Shown here: in pieces, positions 1 through 8,084 of the stretch
Layout of the letters: the number at the start of each line of letters is the position of its first letter
How positions within the stretch are numbered: the first letter of the stretch is position 1
Source of the DNA: Cellulomonas cellasea
Lineage (GTDB): Bacteria > Actinomycetota > Actinomycetes > Actinomycetales > Cellulomonadaceae
Direction of reading: 5' to 3'
NCBI RefSeq assembly: GCF_006538745.1
Contig: NZ_BJLR01000017.1
Location: 232,706 to 296,705 of the forward strand
DNA: 64,000 nucleotides
Position numbers and translations under genes: made by a program
The notes under the pieces: model-generated
Told to the model about the DNA's origin: nothing
The model's input: the letters and a program-made list of their open reading frames with translations, nothing else
Databases searched by the model: none

Positions 1-20
1 ACTCGACAGGGAGGTGTGAG

Positions 21-356
21 GTGCCCACCGAGCTCGTGCTGCTGAGCGACGTCGAGCCGACGTCCGAGGTGATGGTGCGCGCGGCGTCGGTCGACCACCC
101 GCTCGGGTCGTTCCTCGAGTACCGGGACGGGCAGATCCGCCAGTTCGTCGACGCCGACGGCAACGCCCTGCTGCAGATCTACCGCACGCGCCCGGTCTCG
201 GTCCCGCGCGAGGCGGCCGCCGCGGTGCAGGACCCGCCGCAGTCGTTCGCGCTGTGGACCGACCTGGCGGTGCCGTACGGGGCGCCGGAGACGGCGCGTG
301 CGCTCGCCGACTCCATCGCCGAGGCCGTGGGCGGCGTCGTGCGAGAGCGCGCATGA
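21..356 (+). CDS. Hypothetical 111-aa protein, first gene of the toxin cassette
   Basis: I do not recognise a family. The protein is small, acidic and soluble, without signal peptide or membrane segment; a Trp-containing segment (FALWTDLAVPYG) lies near residues 77-88. The GTG start is supported by a GGGAGG ribosome site about 8 nt upstream. The stop lies 82 bp before the DUF6507-like gene, so it probably belongs to the same transcript as the toxin. Small proteins at this position in effector cassettes are often chaperones or adaptors, but that is inference from place only. An upstream gene could end at the TGA at 17-19, which cannot be judged from this window. Confidence 0.7.
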   Translation: MPTELVLLSDVEPTSEVMVRAASVDHPLGSFLEYRDGQIRQFVDADGNALLQIYRTRPVSVPREAAAAVQDPPQSFALWTDLAVPYGAPETARALADSIAEAVGGVVRERA

Positions 357-438
357 CGGGCACGAGCAGCACGAGGGCGAGCACCAGCACGACGGGCCGC
401 GGGCGCGCGGCAGCCATCAGGGGGACAGGGGAGCGGAC

Positions 439-804
439 ATGACGCACTGGAAGATCAAGCCGGCCGACGTGCAGGCCGTCCTGAGGGGCGTCAACACCGA
501 CGCCGAGGAGCTCGGGAAGGCGCTCGACGAGAAGAAGTTCCAGGGCGTCCTCGACGGACTGCTCTGGGGCGGACCGCTCACGCAGGACGTCCCGGCTGCC
601 GTCAACGCGGTCCTGGGTGACCAGAGCGCCAACCTGCGCAACATCGGCAACCGCATCAACGCGGGCGTCGTCGGAGTCTCGAACGCCGTCATCGCGTACA
701 ACAACGGCCAGGAGGACATGGCCGGGTCGTACCAGGCGGAGCTGCTGAAGTCCGCGGAGTCGGGCGACTTCTCGTACTTCGTGGAGCACGGGTACAAGGC
801 CTGA
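439..804 (+). CDS. DUF6507-like small helical protein (WXG100-like secretion partner)
   Basis: A 121-aa protein with the opening W-x-I-x-P-x-x-V-Q-x-V-L (WKIKPADVQAVL), which I associate with the DUF6507 family of actinobacteria. These are short helical proteins resembling ESX/WXG100 substrates. The rest is helical, with QSANLRNIGNRINAGVVGVSNAV near the middle. It has no signal peptide, as expected for type VII-type substrates. The ATG at 439 follows a GGGGAG ribosome site. The next gene starts 10 bp after the stop, so it is very likely co-expressed with the large toxin and may act as its export partner. Family assignment is from memory of the motif. Confidence 0.75.
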   Translation: MTHWKIKPADVQAVLRGVNTDAEELGKALDEKKFQGVLDGLLWGGPLTQDVPAAVNAVLGDQSANLRNIGNRINAGVVGVSNAVIAYNNGQEDMAGSYQAELLKSAESGDFSYFVEHGYKA

Positions 805-814
805 GGGGGCAGAC

Positions 815-3580
815 ATGACGGTCACACCGACGCAGTGCGTCGCGGACGGCGGGCTGATCAACCCCGCGCTGTTCCCGGCGAAGTCCGCCGATCTGAAGCC
901 GGAGCAGGTCCGGGACTCGGCGACGTCCGTGAAGACGATGGGCACGTCGGTGCAGGACGAGACGAGCTCGATCGCGGCGAGCTGGAGCGGTCTGACGCAC
1001 AGCTACGAGGCGCCCGAGCAGCAGCGGGTCTACGACCTGATGCGCCCGGCCGTGACGTCGGCGAACGAGCTGAAGACGGCCTTCCACACGATGGCGGGGC
1101 ACCTGGAGACGTACGCGGCGGCGCTGGACGGGATCAAGCCGCGGCTGGCGTCGTTCGAGCAGCGGGCGGCGGCGTTCCGGGCCGAGGTGATCAACGGGGT
1201 GCAGGTCGACGCGTCGTCGTCCACCGAGGCGGGCCTCCTGGACTACGGGAAGGGCATGCTCGAGTGGGCCGGCGTCGACGAGCGTCAGGTCACGGTGCCC
1301 TGGTACGAGGACGGCGACACCGTCCAGCGCAACAAGGACCTGCTCGCCGAGTACGCGGAGCTGCTCGAGGACGTCTCGACGGCGAGCGCGCAGTGCGCGA
1401 ACGACATCAACGGCCTGGTCAAGAACATGTGCGTGACGCCCGTCGAGGTCATCCCGGCGGAGGCGTTCACGAACCCGGCGCAGCCCATGCCGTGGGGTGA
1501 GCCGCGCGAGGAGGACCGCAACTGCCCGGAGTCGGTGGGCAGCGGCGCGTACACGTTCGGCAAGGACCTGATCCAGGGGGCGGGCCAGCTCCTGCTCGGC
1601 TACAACCCCGAGACCGGCGGCTGGTTCGAGGGCAAGGCGTACGGGCAGGCGTGGGGCGGGCTCGGTGACCTCGTCGGGTCGATCGCGCTGTTCGCGTCGC
1701 CGGTCGCGTGGGTCGCGATCGGCATGCAGGCGACCGGGAACACCGACAACGACTTCGTGCGGTTCATGGACGACCGCTACGACACCGCGGTCAGCGGCCT
1801 CGGCAGCCTCGTCGGGTACGACCACGGGGCCGAGGACGGCTGGCACAAGTGGAAGGAGGACGGCGTCGCCGCCGGCACCGGTGCCGTGCTGAGCATCGGC
1901 ACGTTCTTCATCCCCGGCGCCGGGCAGGTCGGGACGCTCGCGAAGGGTGGGTCCATCGCGGCCAGGGTGACGAAGATGGCCGCGGTCGGCGCCGACTTCG
2001 CGATCCAGGGCGGCTCGTGGGTCGTCAAGGGCGGCATCAAGCTGGTGGCCGAGCTGCGCTCCGCGCTCGCGTTCGGTGGTGAGCTGCTGGCCGGTGGGCT
2101 TCGTGGACCGACGCCGGCGCTCGCGGGAGCGGGAGCGGTGGGCGGCGGGTTCCGGATCAGCATGACGGGGCTGGTGAACGCTCTGATCGAGCCCGTGCCG
2201 TCGCGAGCCGTGCCGCACCGACCGGCCGTCAGCAACGACCTCTTCGGTCCGGGGGCCGGCCGCGCGGGTGGGGGGGAGATCCCGCCGGCGGCGCGCGGAG
2301 GATCTGCGACACCGTCGACGGGCGGTCGTGCGGCGGGCCTGGTCGACGGCGTGTCGGGCCGCGGGTCGGCTGACGGGCTCGGTTCGCGCGGCGAGCCGGG
2401 CACGACCGGTGGGCGAGGCACGGAGACCGCGGTGACCGGGCGTGACGGGACGACGTCGCGTGGTGGTGACGGGACGACGCCTCGTGGTGACGGGACCACG
2501 CCTCGTGGTGACGGGACGTCGCCCGAGGGGACGGCGCCTCGTGGTGACGGGACGATGCCCGAGGGGACCACGCCTCGTGGTGACGGGACGACGCCCGAGG
2601 GGACCGCGCCTGAGGCGACCACGCCTCATGGCGACGGGACGACGCCCGAGGGGACCGCGCCCGAGGGGACCACGCCTCGTGGCGACGGGACGACGCCCGA
2701 CGGGACCACGCCCGATGGGAACGCGGCCCCCACGGACGGGACCGCGGCCCCGGCCAACGGCGCTCCCCATGGCAACGCTCCGGACTGGGACGGGAACACG
2801 GTCCGGGACCGTAGTCGCTTCGGTCCCCGTCCCGACGTCGCGGACGTGCCGGTCGAGCTCCGGGGCGACCCCCGGTTCGACCCGGCGCATCCGCACTACG
2901 ACGCCGTCCCGCGTGGAGAGCACGGCAACGTCGGCACGGAGAACCCCGACGTGCCGTCGGACAGCGGCCTGACCAACAGCGGTCGGCTGATCGACCCCGA
3001 CGTGATCCCCGAGGACCTGCGGCCGTACGTCGAGGACGGCACCGTCGTCGTCGACAACGGGGTGCTCCGGCTCGCCGAGGATGTCGCGGCCACCCCCTTC
3101 GAGCGGACGGACGCCGCGCACGATCCCGTCGAGTTCGCGCGGCAGCTCGACCTCCAGCAGCGAGCGATCAACCAGATGTCGCTGCACGACTGGACGTCGA
3201 GGTTCGACAGCTTCACCAGGCGGCTCGACAACCAGGGGCAGTACCGCAGCTTCCTGGCGCGCATCATCGCCGATCGGTTGCAGGCCCAGCAGCCAGGGCT
3301 GAGCCGGACGCAGGCGATGATCGACGCGCGGGCTCGGCTCGCGGGGCAGGACCCCCTGCACGGACCCGATCAGCGCGCGGGCGGCAACCCCTGGCAGTTC
3401 ACCGGCATGGGCGACGACGGCGTGAACCGTTCCATCGGTTCCCAGTGGAAGAAGCGCTCCGACGTCCTGCGACGCGGGGTCGGTTCCGCGATCCGACGGT
3501 CCGGCCTCCCGCCCGAGCTGTGGGGCGACGTGCGCATGAACGTCCGACTCACGTTGGTCGACCACGTGGGAGTGCGATGA
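815..3580 (+). CDS. Polymorphic toxin with C-terminal Ntox15-type HxxD nuclease domain
   Basis: A 921-aa protein built like a type VII-exported polymorphic toxin. Residues 1-200 are alpha-helical and resemble WXG/LXG-type delivery domains. Residues about 270-450 contain Gly/Ala-rich hydrophobic stretches. Residues about 530-660 are a Thr/Pro/Gly repeat linker. The C-terminal 150 residues match the Ntox15 (polymorphic toxin type 15) pattern: FARQLDLQQ near 772, LHGPDQRAGG with His849 and Asp852 as the HxxD motif, and GMGDDGVNRSIGSQW near 864-880. Ntox15 includes the Agrobacterium Tde DNases, so a DNase acting in a competitor cell is the likely role. The ATG follows a GAGGGGG ribosome site. The immunity gene follows after 16 bp. 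Confidence 0.85.
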   Translation: MTVTPTQCVADGGLINPALFPAKSADLKPEQVRDSATSVKTMGTSVQDETSSIAASWSGLTHSYEAPEQQRVYDLMRPAVTSANELKTAFHTMAGHLETYAAALDGIKPRLASFEQRAAAFRAEVINGVQVDASSSTEAGLLDYGKGMLEWAGVDERQVTVPWYEDGDTVQRNKDLLAEYAELLEDVSTASAQCANDINGLVKNMCVTPVEVIPAEAFTNPAQPMPWGEPREEDRNCPESVGSGAYTFGKDLIQGAGQLLLGYNPETGGWFEGKAYGQAWGGLGDLVGSIALFASPVAWVAIGMQATGNTDNDFVRFMDDRYDTAVSGLGSLVGYDHGAEDGWHKWKEDGVAAGTGAVLSIGTFFIPGAGQVGTLAKGGSIAARVTKMAAVGADFAIQGGSWVVKGGIKLVAELRSALAFGGELLAGGLRGPTPALAGAGAVGGGFRISMTGLVNALIEPVPSRAVPHRPAVSNDLFGPGAGRAGGGEIPPAARGGSATPSTGGRAAGLVDGVSGRGSADGLGSRGEPGTTGGRGTETAVTGRDGTTSRGGDGTTPRGDGTTPRGDGTSPEGTAPRGDGTMPEGTTPRGDGTTPEGTAPEATTPHGDGTTPEGTAPEGTTPRGDGTTPDGTTPDGNAAPTDGTAAPANGAPHGNAPDWDGNTVRDRSRFGPRPDVADVPVELRGDPRFDPAHPHYDAVPRGEHGNVGTENPDVPSDSGLTNSGRLIDPDVIPEDLRPYVEDGTVVVDNGVLRLAEDVAATPFERTDAAHDPVEFARQLDLQQRAINQMSLHDWTSRFDSFTRRLDNQGQYRSFLARIIADRLQAQQPGLSRTQAMIDARARLAGQDPLHGPDQRAGGNPWQFTGMGDDGVNRSIGSQWKKRSDVLRRGVGSAIRRSGLPPELWGDVRMNVRLTLVDHVGVR
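2443..2736 (+). repeat. Degenerate repeat encoding the toxin linker
   Basis: Imperfect tandem units encode variations on GDGTTP-(R/E/D)-G-TAPEG-TTP. The DNA units are 18-33 bp and built around GACGGGACGACGCC. The repeat separates the N-terminal delivery part from the C-terminal nuclease domain. Such linkers are likely to vary in length between strains by slippage. Confidence 0.85.
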
Positions 3581-3596
3581 GGGGGAGGGGAACGTG

Positions 3597-4004
3597 ATGG
3601 GACAGAACTCCAAGTTCGGCCCGCAGGGGGACCTCGTGGCGTCGTTCCTCGCGGAGGTGCGGACGCGTCAGGTCGACTGGGCCGAGCATGCCGTACGGGC
3701 GGAGAACCCGGGGGTGACACCGGCGATGATTGCGATCGCCGACATGCGTTGGCCCCGCGCCGTCCTGAGTGCGGTCGACAACGCTGGCCTCGAGGCGTTC
3801 GCCTCGCTGGGGCTGTCACGCTCGGACTTCGCGGACCCGCTGGCCCTCGGTGACGTGAAGGTGAGCGTGTCGTCCGCGACGAAGGCGATCGCTGCGGGCG
3901 ACAAGCTGGCGATCGAGCACCGGCGGGCGCTGCTGGAGCCGTTCGTGGCGGAGGGGTTCGAGTCGGCCGCAGCCGCGCTGCAGGAGTCGACCGAGCTGCC
4001 GTAG
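3597..4004 (+). CDS. Probable immunity protein for the Ntox15 toxin
   Basis: A 135-aa soluble protein directly behind the toxin gene (16 bp gap). An adjacent GTG at 3594 would add one residue; I chose the ATG at 3597 for better spacing to the GGGGAGGGG ribosome site. Residues 10-45 form a helical opening (LVASFLAEVRTRQVDWAEH). No catalytic motif is visible. I do not recognise it as a named immunity family, and it lacks the look of the GAD-like/DUF1851 immunity proteins known for some Ntox15 DNases. The role is inferred from the conserved toxin-then-immunity order. Confidence 0.65.
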   Translation: MGQNSKFGPQGDLVASFLAEVRTRQVDWAEHAVRAENPGVTPAMIAIADMRWPRAVLSAVDNAGLEAFASLGLSRSDFADPLALGDVKVSVSSATKAIAAGDKLAIEHRRALLEPFVAEGFESAAAALQESTELP

Positions 4005-4394
4005 AGGCGAGCTCGACGACAGCCACCGGATCAACGGTGAGGCCGTCGAGGCGTTCCTCGACGAGGTCCGAGCGGCCGGCGAGGACCGCTGGCGTGCCTG
4101 TGTGGGACACGTGAGGCGCAGCCGTGCGGGTGTGGACGCCCGGTCGAACGCGGGCGGCGAGTGGGTGTTCCGGCCGGGCGACCCGGACGAGGACCGTACG
4201 CCGGCCGGCTGGCCGGCCGTGCGTGCGACGCGACGACGAGGACGGCGGGCCCCGGAACTGGCCGCCGCACGTCTCGACGCGTCCGGACGACGTGCGGGGA
4301 ACCGCCGCCGACCGGTTCGGGCCGGGGTCATGGCCGGTCGTGCCGCGGACGGGACGCACGGAGGAAGGCGGGCGAGGCTCGCGACGCCCGCGCG
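4005..4394 (+). pseudogene. Decayed coding remnant behind the immunity gene
   Basis: No intact gene covers these 390 bp. Frame +1 from 4006 has no in-frame start before 4102 yet reads like protein: GELDDSHRINGEAVEAFLDE, then VRAAGEDRWRACVGH. Its FLDEVRA resembles FLAEVRT near the start of the adjacent immunity protein. Further on, coding-like composition appears to jump to the next frame near 4220. This fits a second, degenerated immunity gene or a frameshifted extension of the first. It could also be chance in GC-rich DNA. The end runs into the convergent XRE gene. Confidence 0.4.
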
Positions 4395-4733
4395 TCAGCT
4401 CCCGATGCGCGGGAACGGGCGCGTCGAGAACACCACCTCGACGGGCACCTCGAAGTACTCGGCGATGCGCAGCGCGAGGAACAGGCTCGGGCTGTACTCG
4501 CCGCGCTCGAGGTAGCCGACGGTCTGGTAGTGCACGTCGAGGGCCTCGGCGAGCTGGCGGCGGGAGATCCCGCGCTCGGCGCGCAGCACCGCGATGCGGT
4601 TGTGGACGGTCTCGGGCGACCGCTGGCCCGCCGCCTGCGGACCGGCGGCCCGCAGCCCCGGGGCCTGCGGGTCGGCGGCCGGCTGCTCCTCGGCCTGCGG
4701 CCCCTCCGCCTCGCGACGCACGGCCTCAGCCAA
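4395..4733 (-). CDS. XRE-family helix-turn-helix regulator of the ABC exporter operon
   Basis: A 112-aa protein. Residues 1-42 are Ala/Pro/Gln-rich and probably disordered. Residues about 45-98 form a Cro/C1-type HTH (ISRRQLAEALDVHYQTVGYLERGEY, given here as ISRRQLAEALDV plus YLERGEY). This resembles the compact regulators often placed beside ABC-2 exporters. The predicted start is a TTG at 4733, overlapping the permease end by 8 bp; a GTG at 4721 is an alternative. Being last in the ATPase-permease-regulator transcript, it probably controls that operon, perhaps through the imperfect palindrome at 6530-6545. Confidence 0.8.
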   Translation of the reverse strand: MAEAVRREAEGPQAEEQPAADPQAPGLRAAGPQAAGQRSPETVHNRIAVLRAERGISRRQLAEALDVHYQTVGYLERGEYSPSLFLALRIAEYFEVPVEVVFSTRPFPRIGS

Positions 4734-5580
4734 CGCGCTGCATCCGTTCCTGTCGGCGCGCCTCGACGGACGAGCCGGACTCGCGCCGGGCCATGCGGCG
4801 CAGGAGCGGGGGCAGCAGGAGCATCGACACGATCGCCCACAGTACGAGCACGACGACCGTCTCGAGGGTCCGCCACGACCCGCCGATCTCGAGCGCGGCG
4901 GCGGAGTCGGGCAGGAACGCCGAGCGCATGCCGAGCCCGGCCCAGTACATGGGGAACACCTGCGCGACGCCCTGGAGCCACCCCGGGAGCGCGCTGAGCG
5001 GCACGAAGATGCCCGAGACGATCGCGAGCCCGATGACAGGCAGCATGCCCCACGTGCTGACCTTGTTGGGGGTCGTGGCGAGCGAGCCGATGATGAACCC
5101 GATCGGCAGGCAGGTCGCCAGGCCGAGCACGAGGTAGCCGGCGACGACGAGCCACCCCCGCGCGCCCTGGTGCATGAGCCCGTCGAAGAGCAGCGCGCTC
5201 GGCAGGAGCAGGACGACGAGCATGGGGAGCACGCCGATGCTCTGGAACAGGACCTGCCCGGAGATGTAGCCGGTGATGCCGTGGGGCACCGCCTTGGCGC
5301 GCAGGAGCGTGCCGTCCTCGCGCTCGATCGCGAGCGTGAACGCGGGGCCGACGATGCCGCCGAACACCACGAGGCCGCCGAGCATGCTGGGCAGGATGAG
5401 GGTCGGCATGAGCAGCCCGGTCCCCTCGACGGGCGTGGCGCGGTTGCCCCACAGGTAGGCGAGCGAGCCGAGCCCGACGACGACGTAGAACATCCAGTCC
5501 TGCGAGCTGCGCAGGCTCTGCCGGAACTCGGCGAGCCCGCGCCCGATCCCGACGCGGATCGCGTAGCTGGTGTGGTTCAC
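4726..5580 (-). CDS. ABC-2 type transporter permease
   Basis: A 284-aa membrane protein with about six membrane segments, for example GLLMPTLILPSMLGGLVVFG, VLFQSIGVLPMLVVLLLPSA and LVVAGYLVLGLATCLPIGFI. The order of segments and the short loop rich in Glu/Asp/Gly after the second segment are typical of DrrB/ABC-2 export permeases. The GTG start overlaps the ATPase stop by 4 bp (GTGA), so translation is coupled. With the neighbouring ATPase it should form an exporter for a drug, lipid or peptide; the substrate cannot be read from sequence. Confidence 0.88.
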   Translation of the reverse strand: MNHTSYAIRVGIGRGLAEFRQSLRSSQDWMFYVVVGLGSLAYLWGNRATPVEGTGLLMPTLILPSMLGGLVVFGGIVGPAFTLAIEREDGTLLRAKAVPHGITGYISGQVLFQSIGVLPMLVVLLLPSALLFDGLMHQGARGWLVVAGYLVLGLATCLPIGFIIGSLATTPNKVSTWGMLPVIGLAIVSGIFVPLSALPGWLQGVAQVFPMYWAGLGMRSAFLPDSAAALEIGGSWRTLETVVVLVLWAIVSMLLLPPLLRRMARRESGSSVEARRQERMQRVG

Positions 5581-6491
5581 CGGGTCACCTCCAGGACGCG
5601 GCGGCTCTCCGGGGCCGTCTCGTGCCGGTGCACCAGGGTCATGTACGAGTCCTCGAGCGTGGTGCGGCGGACCTCGAGGTCGGTGACGTCGTCGTGCTGC
5701 GCGAGCAGCTCCCGGACGAACGCGGTCGCGTCGTGCGCCGGGTGCACGAACCGCTCGCCGCCGCGGGCCCAGCGGACCTCGGACGTGCCGGCGACCTCCC
5801 GGGCGAGCGCGTCGGCGCTGCCGTCGGCGACGATCCGGCCGCCCGCGAGGATGAGGATGCGGTCGGCGAGCTTCTCGGCCTCGTCGAGGTCGTGGGTCGT
5901 GAGCAGGATGGTGGTGTCCTCGAGGTCGGCGAGCCCGGTGACGATGTCGTGGAACTCGCGCCGGGCCTCGGGGTCGAACCCGGCGGTGGGCTCGTCGAGG
6001 AACAGCAGCTCCGGGCGCCCGACGATGCCGATCGCGACGTCGAGCCGCCGGCGCTGGCCACCCGAGAGCGTCGAGATCTTCTGGTCGGCGTGCGCGGTGA
6101 GCCCGACGGTCGCCATGAGCTCGTCGGTGTCGCGCGGCCGCGGACGCCCGGGCACGCCGTAGGGCACGTAGTAGCGGCCGAGGTGCGCGAGCAGCTCGCG
6201 GACGCGCCAGCGGCCGTGGTCGCGCCAGGACTGCAGCACGATCCCGATGCCCGCGCGCCACTCCTCGCCCGCGACCGCCGGGTCCTCGCCGAGCACCCGG
6301 ACGTCGCCGCCGGAGCGGTTCCGGAAGCCTTCGAGGATCTCGATGGTCGTCGTCTTGCCGGCGCCGTTGGGCCCGAGCAGCGCGATGACCTCGCCGCGCC
6401 GGACCTGGAGCTCGACGCCGTCGAGCACGTCGGTGCTGCCGTAGCGCATCCGCAGGTCGCGGACGTCGATGATCACCTCGTCGTGACGCAT
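5577..6491 (-). CDS. ABC transporter ATP-binding protein (DrrA-like)
   Basis: A 304-aa cytoplasmic ATPase. Walker A is GPNGAGKTTT near residue 40, the signature is LSGGQRRRLDVA near 140, and Walker B is LLFLDEPTAGFDPEA near 165, followed by the switch His (TTHDLDEAEKLA). The C-terminal 85 residues are the extension usual in DrrA/CcmA-like export ATPases. ATG start. It is the first gene of a three-gene minus-strand operon with permease and XRE regulator. An operator-like palindrome lies 39 bp upstream of the start. Confidence 0.93.
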   Translation of the reverse strand: MRHDEVIIDVRDLRMRYGSTDVLDGVELQVRRGEVIALLGPNGAGKTTTIEILEGFRNRSGGDVRVLGEDPAVAGEEWRAGIGIVLQSWRDHGRWRVRELLAHLGRYYVPYGVPGRPRPRDTDELMATVGLTAHADQKISTLSGGQRRRLDVAIGIVGRPELLFLDEPTAGFDPEARREFHDIVTGLADLEDTTILLTTHDLDEAEKLADRILILAGGRIVADGSADALAREVAGTSEVRWARGGERFVHPAHDATAFVRELLAQHDDVTDLEVRRTTLEDSYMTLVHRHETAPESRRVLEVTR

Positions 6492-6529
6492 GGGCTCACC
6501 CCTGGACTGTCGTCGGCCTGCGTTCGTAT

Positions 6530-6545
6530 GTAGCAGGTCTACTAC
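6530..6545 (-). promoter_or_regulatory. Operator-like imperfect palindrome upstream of the ABC operon
   Basis: GTAGCAGGTCTACTAC is 12/16 symmetric (GTAG...CTAC ends) and lies 39 bp upstream of the ABC ATPase start, in a locally AT-richer stretch. On the minus strand a TACATA sequence directly follows and could be a -10 box. This is where an autoregulating XRE protein encoded in the operon could bind. Confidence 0.4.
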
Positions 6546-6607
6546 CGTCCGTCCTGTCCGGTCAACGGGTTTTGTCCCGTCGTGTGCCGGGGACGGGCGG
6601 CGCGCGC

Positions 6608-6613
6608 TACCGT
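6608..6613 (+). promoter_or_regulatory. -10 box of a leaderless promoter for the membrane protein gene
   Basis: TACCGT lies 6 nt before the GTG start at 6620, with no ribosome site between. This spacing puts the transcript start at the start codon. Confidence 0.55.
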
Positions 6614-6619
6614 CCGCAG

Positions 6620-7387
6620 GTGAGCACCCCCGTCCCGCAGCACGGCACGAACCCCACCCCGCACCCCACGCCGCACCCCGTCCCGCAGCCCCCGGCCGGG
6701 TCGCGCTCCGCGGCGCCGGCAGCCCCGCGCTCGACGCGCGGCGCGAAGGTCCTCACGTTCAGCGGGGCGTTCGTGCTGCTCCTGACGCTCGCGCTGAGCA
6801 TCGGCGTCGCGCGCGTGTTCCTCGGCCTGCTGCCGCTCGGCGTCGTCACGTCCGCGGGCGAGCCCGGGCCGGCGGTCGTCGCGAGCCTCGACGCGCCGGG
6901 CGCCGCCGAGGTCGAGCTCGCCGCGGACCGCTACGCGGTGTACGTCGCGCAGCCCTCGTCGGGCGGCGACGCGGACGACGCCGTCGGGCTCGCGACCGAC
7001 CTGCTCGTCAGCGCGTCCGACGGCACGGTCGTCGACACCTCGCGCGGGACGCAGGTGACGATGACGACGGGCGGCGGCGGGGTCACGGCGCACACCGTCG
7101 CGTCGTTCACGATCACCGAGCCCGGCACGTACACGGTGATCGCCCCGGCGACGGAGGACGGCTCGCCGGCGACGGTCCTGCTCGCGCCCGACCAGGACTT
7201 CGCGCCGTTCTTCGCGGGGATCTTCGGGTCGATCCTCGGGGTCTTCCTCGCGATCGGGCTCGGGCTCCTGGGGGTCCTCATGCTCGCGGGCGGGATCGTG
7301 TGGTGGGTGCTCGCGCGGCGCACGCGTCTGCCGTCGGCAGATCTGCCGCAGGCAGACGGGCGGCTCCCGGGGGCTCCCGCGGTGTGA
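6620..7387 (+). CDS. Membrane protein with two transmembrane segments
   Basis: A 255-aa protein. Residues 1-40 are Pro/His-rich and cytoplasmic. A first membrane helix (VLTFSGAFVLLLTLALSIGV) is followed by about 120 residues of beta-rich extracytoplasmic domain. A second helix (IFGSILGVFLAIGLGLLGVL) near the C-terminus is followed by a short tail. I do not recognise the family. The GTG at 6620 is preferred over one at 6572 because of the TACCGT box 6 nt upstream. The stop is 37 bp before the first clpP start, so readthrough transcription into the clpP pair is likely. Confidence 0.78.
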   Translation: MSTPVPQHGTNPTPHPTPHPVPQPPAGSRSAAPAAPRSTRGAKVLTFSGAFVLLLTLALSIGVARVFLGLLPLGVVTSAGEPGPAVVASLDAPGAAEVELAADRYAVYVAQPSSGGDADDAVGLATDLLVSASDGTVVDTSRGTQVTMTTGGGGVTAHTVASFTITEPGTYTVIAPATEDGSPATVLLAPDQDFAPFFAGIFGSILGVFLAIGLGLLGVLMLAGGIVWWVLARRTRLPSADLPQADGRLPGAPAV

Positions 7388-7424
7388 CGGTGGGGTGACC
7401 AGCCCCGCACCGGAAGGCACCCCG

Positions 7425-8084
7425 ATGACCGTCCCGACCCTGCTCACGGCGCTCGCCACGAGCGTCCCTGCGCCCACCGCGCGCACCGAGACCCCGCTCG
7501 CGCCGTTCGACGACCAGCTCGCGACCCGGCTCCTGCACCAGCGCATCGTGGTGCTCGGCCGCGAGGTGGACGACGCGATCGCCAACCGCATCTGCGCGCA
7601 GCTCCTCCTGCTGTCCGCCGAGGACCCGCGCCGCGACATCGCGCTCTACATCAACTCCCCGGGCGGCTCGGTCAGCGCCGGCCTCGCGATCTACGACACC
7701 ATGCGGCTCATCCCGAACGACGTCTCGACCCTCGCGATGGGGCTCGCGGCGAGTGCCGCGCAGTTCCTGCTCGCCGCGGGGACGCCGGGCAAGCGGTTCG
7801 CGCTGCGGCACGCGCGCGTGCTCATGCACCAGCCGTCCGGTGGGCTCGGCGGCACCGCCGTCGACATCGCGATCCAGGCGCAGAACATGGCGCACGTGAA
7901 GCGCACGATGCAGGCGCTCATCGCCGAGCACACCGGGCAGACGCCCGAGACCATCGAGCGCGACAGCGACCGGGACCGCTGGTTCACGGCCGACGAGGCC
8001 CGCGAGTACGGGATCGTCGACCGTGTCGTCACGCAGCTCGACGACGTGCGCCCCGACGGCGGCCGCGCGAAGGTCGGCCTCTGA
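7425..8084 (+). CDS. clpP: ATP-dependent Clp protease proteolytic subunit (first of a pair)
   Basis: A 219-aa serine peptidase of family S14. The catalytic Ser is Ser110 (GLAASAAQF) and the His is His135 (LMHQPSG); the Asp lies in the [10 protein letters not shown] segment. [11 protein letters not shown] is the conserved substrate-pocket motif. The ATG at 7425 is favoured by a GGAAGG site; a GTG at 7395 would add 10 residues. The stop overlaps the next clpP start (TGATG), so the two subunits are made together, as in the hetero-oligomeric ClpP1P2 of actinobacteria. No clpX or tig lies nearby, so this looks like an accessory pair, comparable to Streptomyces clpP3P4. Confidence 0.93.
   Translation: MTVPTLLTALATSVPAPTARTETPLAPFDDQLATRLLHQRIVVLGREVDDAIANRICAQLLLLSAEDPRRDIALYINSPGGSVSAGLAIYDTMRLIPNDVSTLAMGLAASAAQFLLAAGTPGKRFALRHARVLMHQPSGGLGGTAVDIAIQAQNMAHVKRTMQALIAEHTGQTPETIERDSDRDRWFTADEAREYGIVDRVVTQLDDVRPDGGRAKVGL

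Noticed and set aside
353..442. A 29-codon frame starting in an ATGA overlap after the first gene.
   Set aside because: Low-complexity Ser/Thr/Arg sequence, no ribosome site of its own, and it runs into the DUF6507-like start.
689..3613. A 974-codon minus-strand frame opposite the toxin gene.
   Set aside because: Composition is Arg/Pro/Gly-rich with no domain, while the plus-strand frame has a full toxin architecture and ribosome site.
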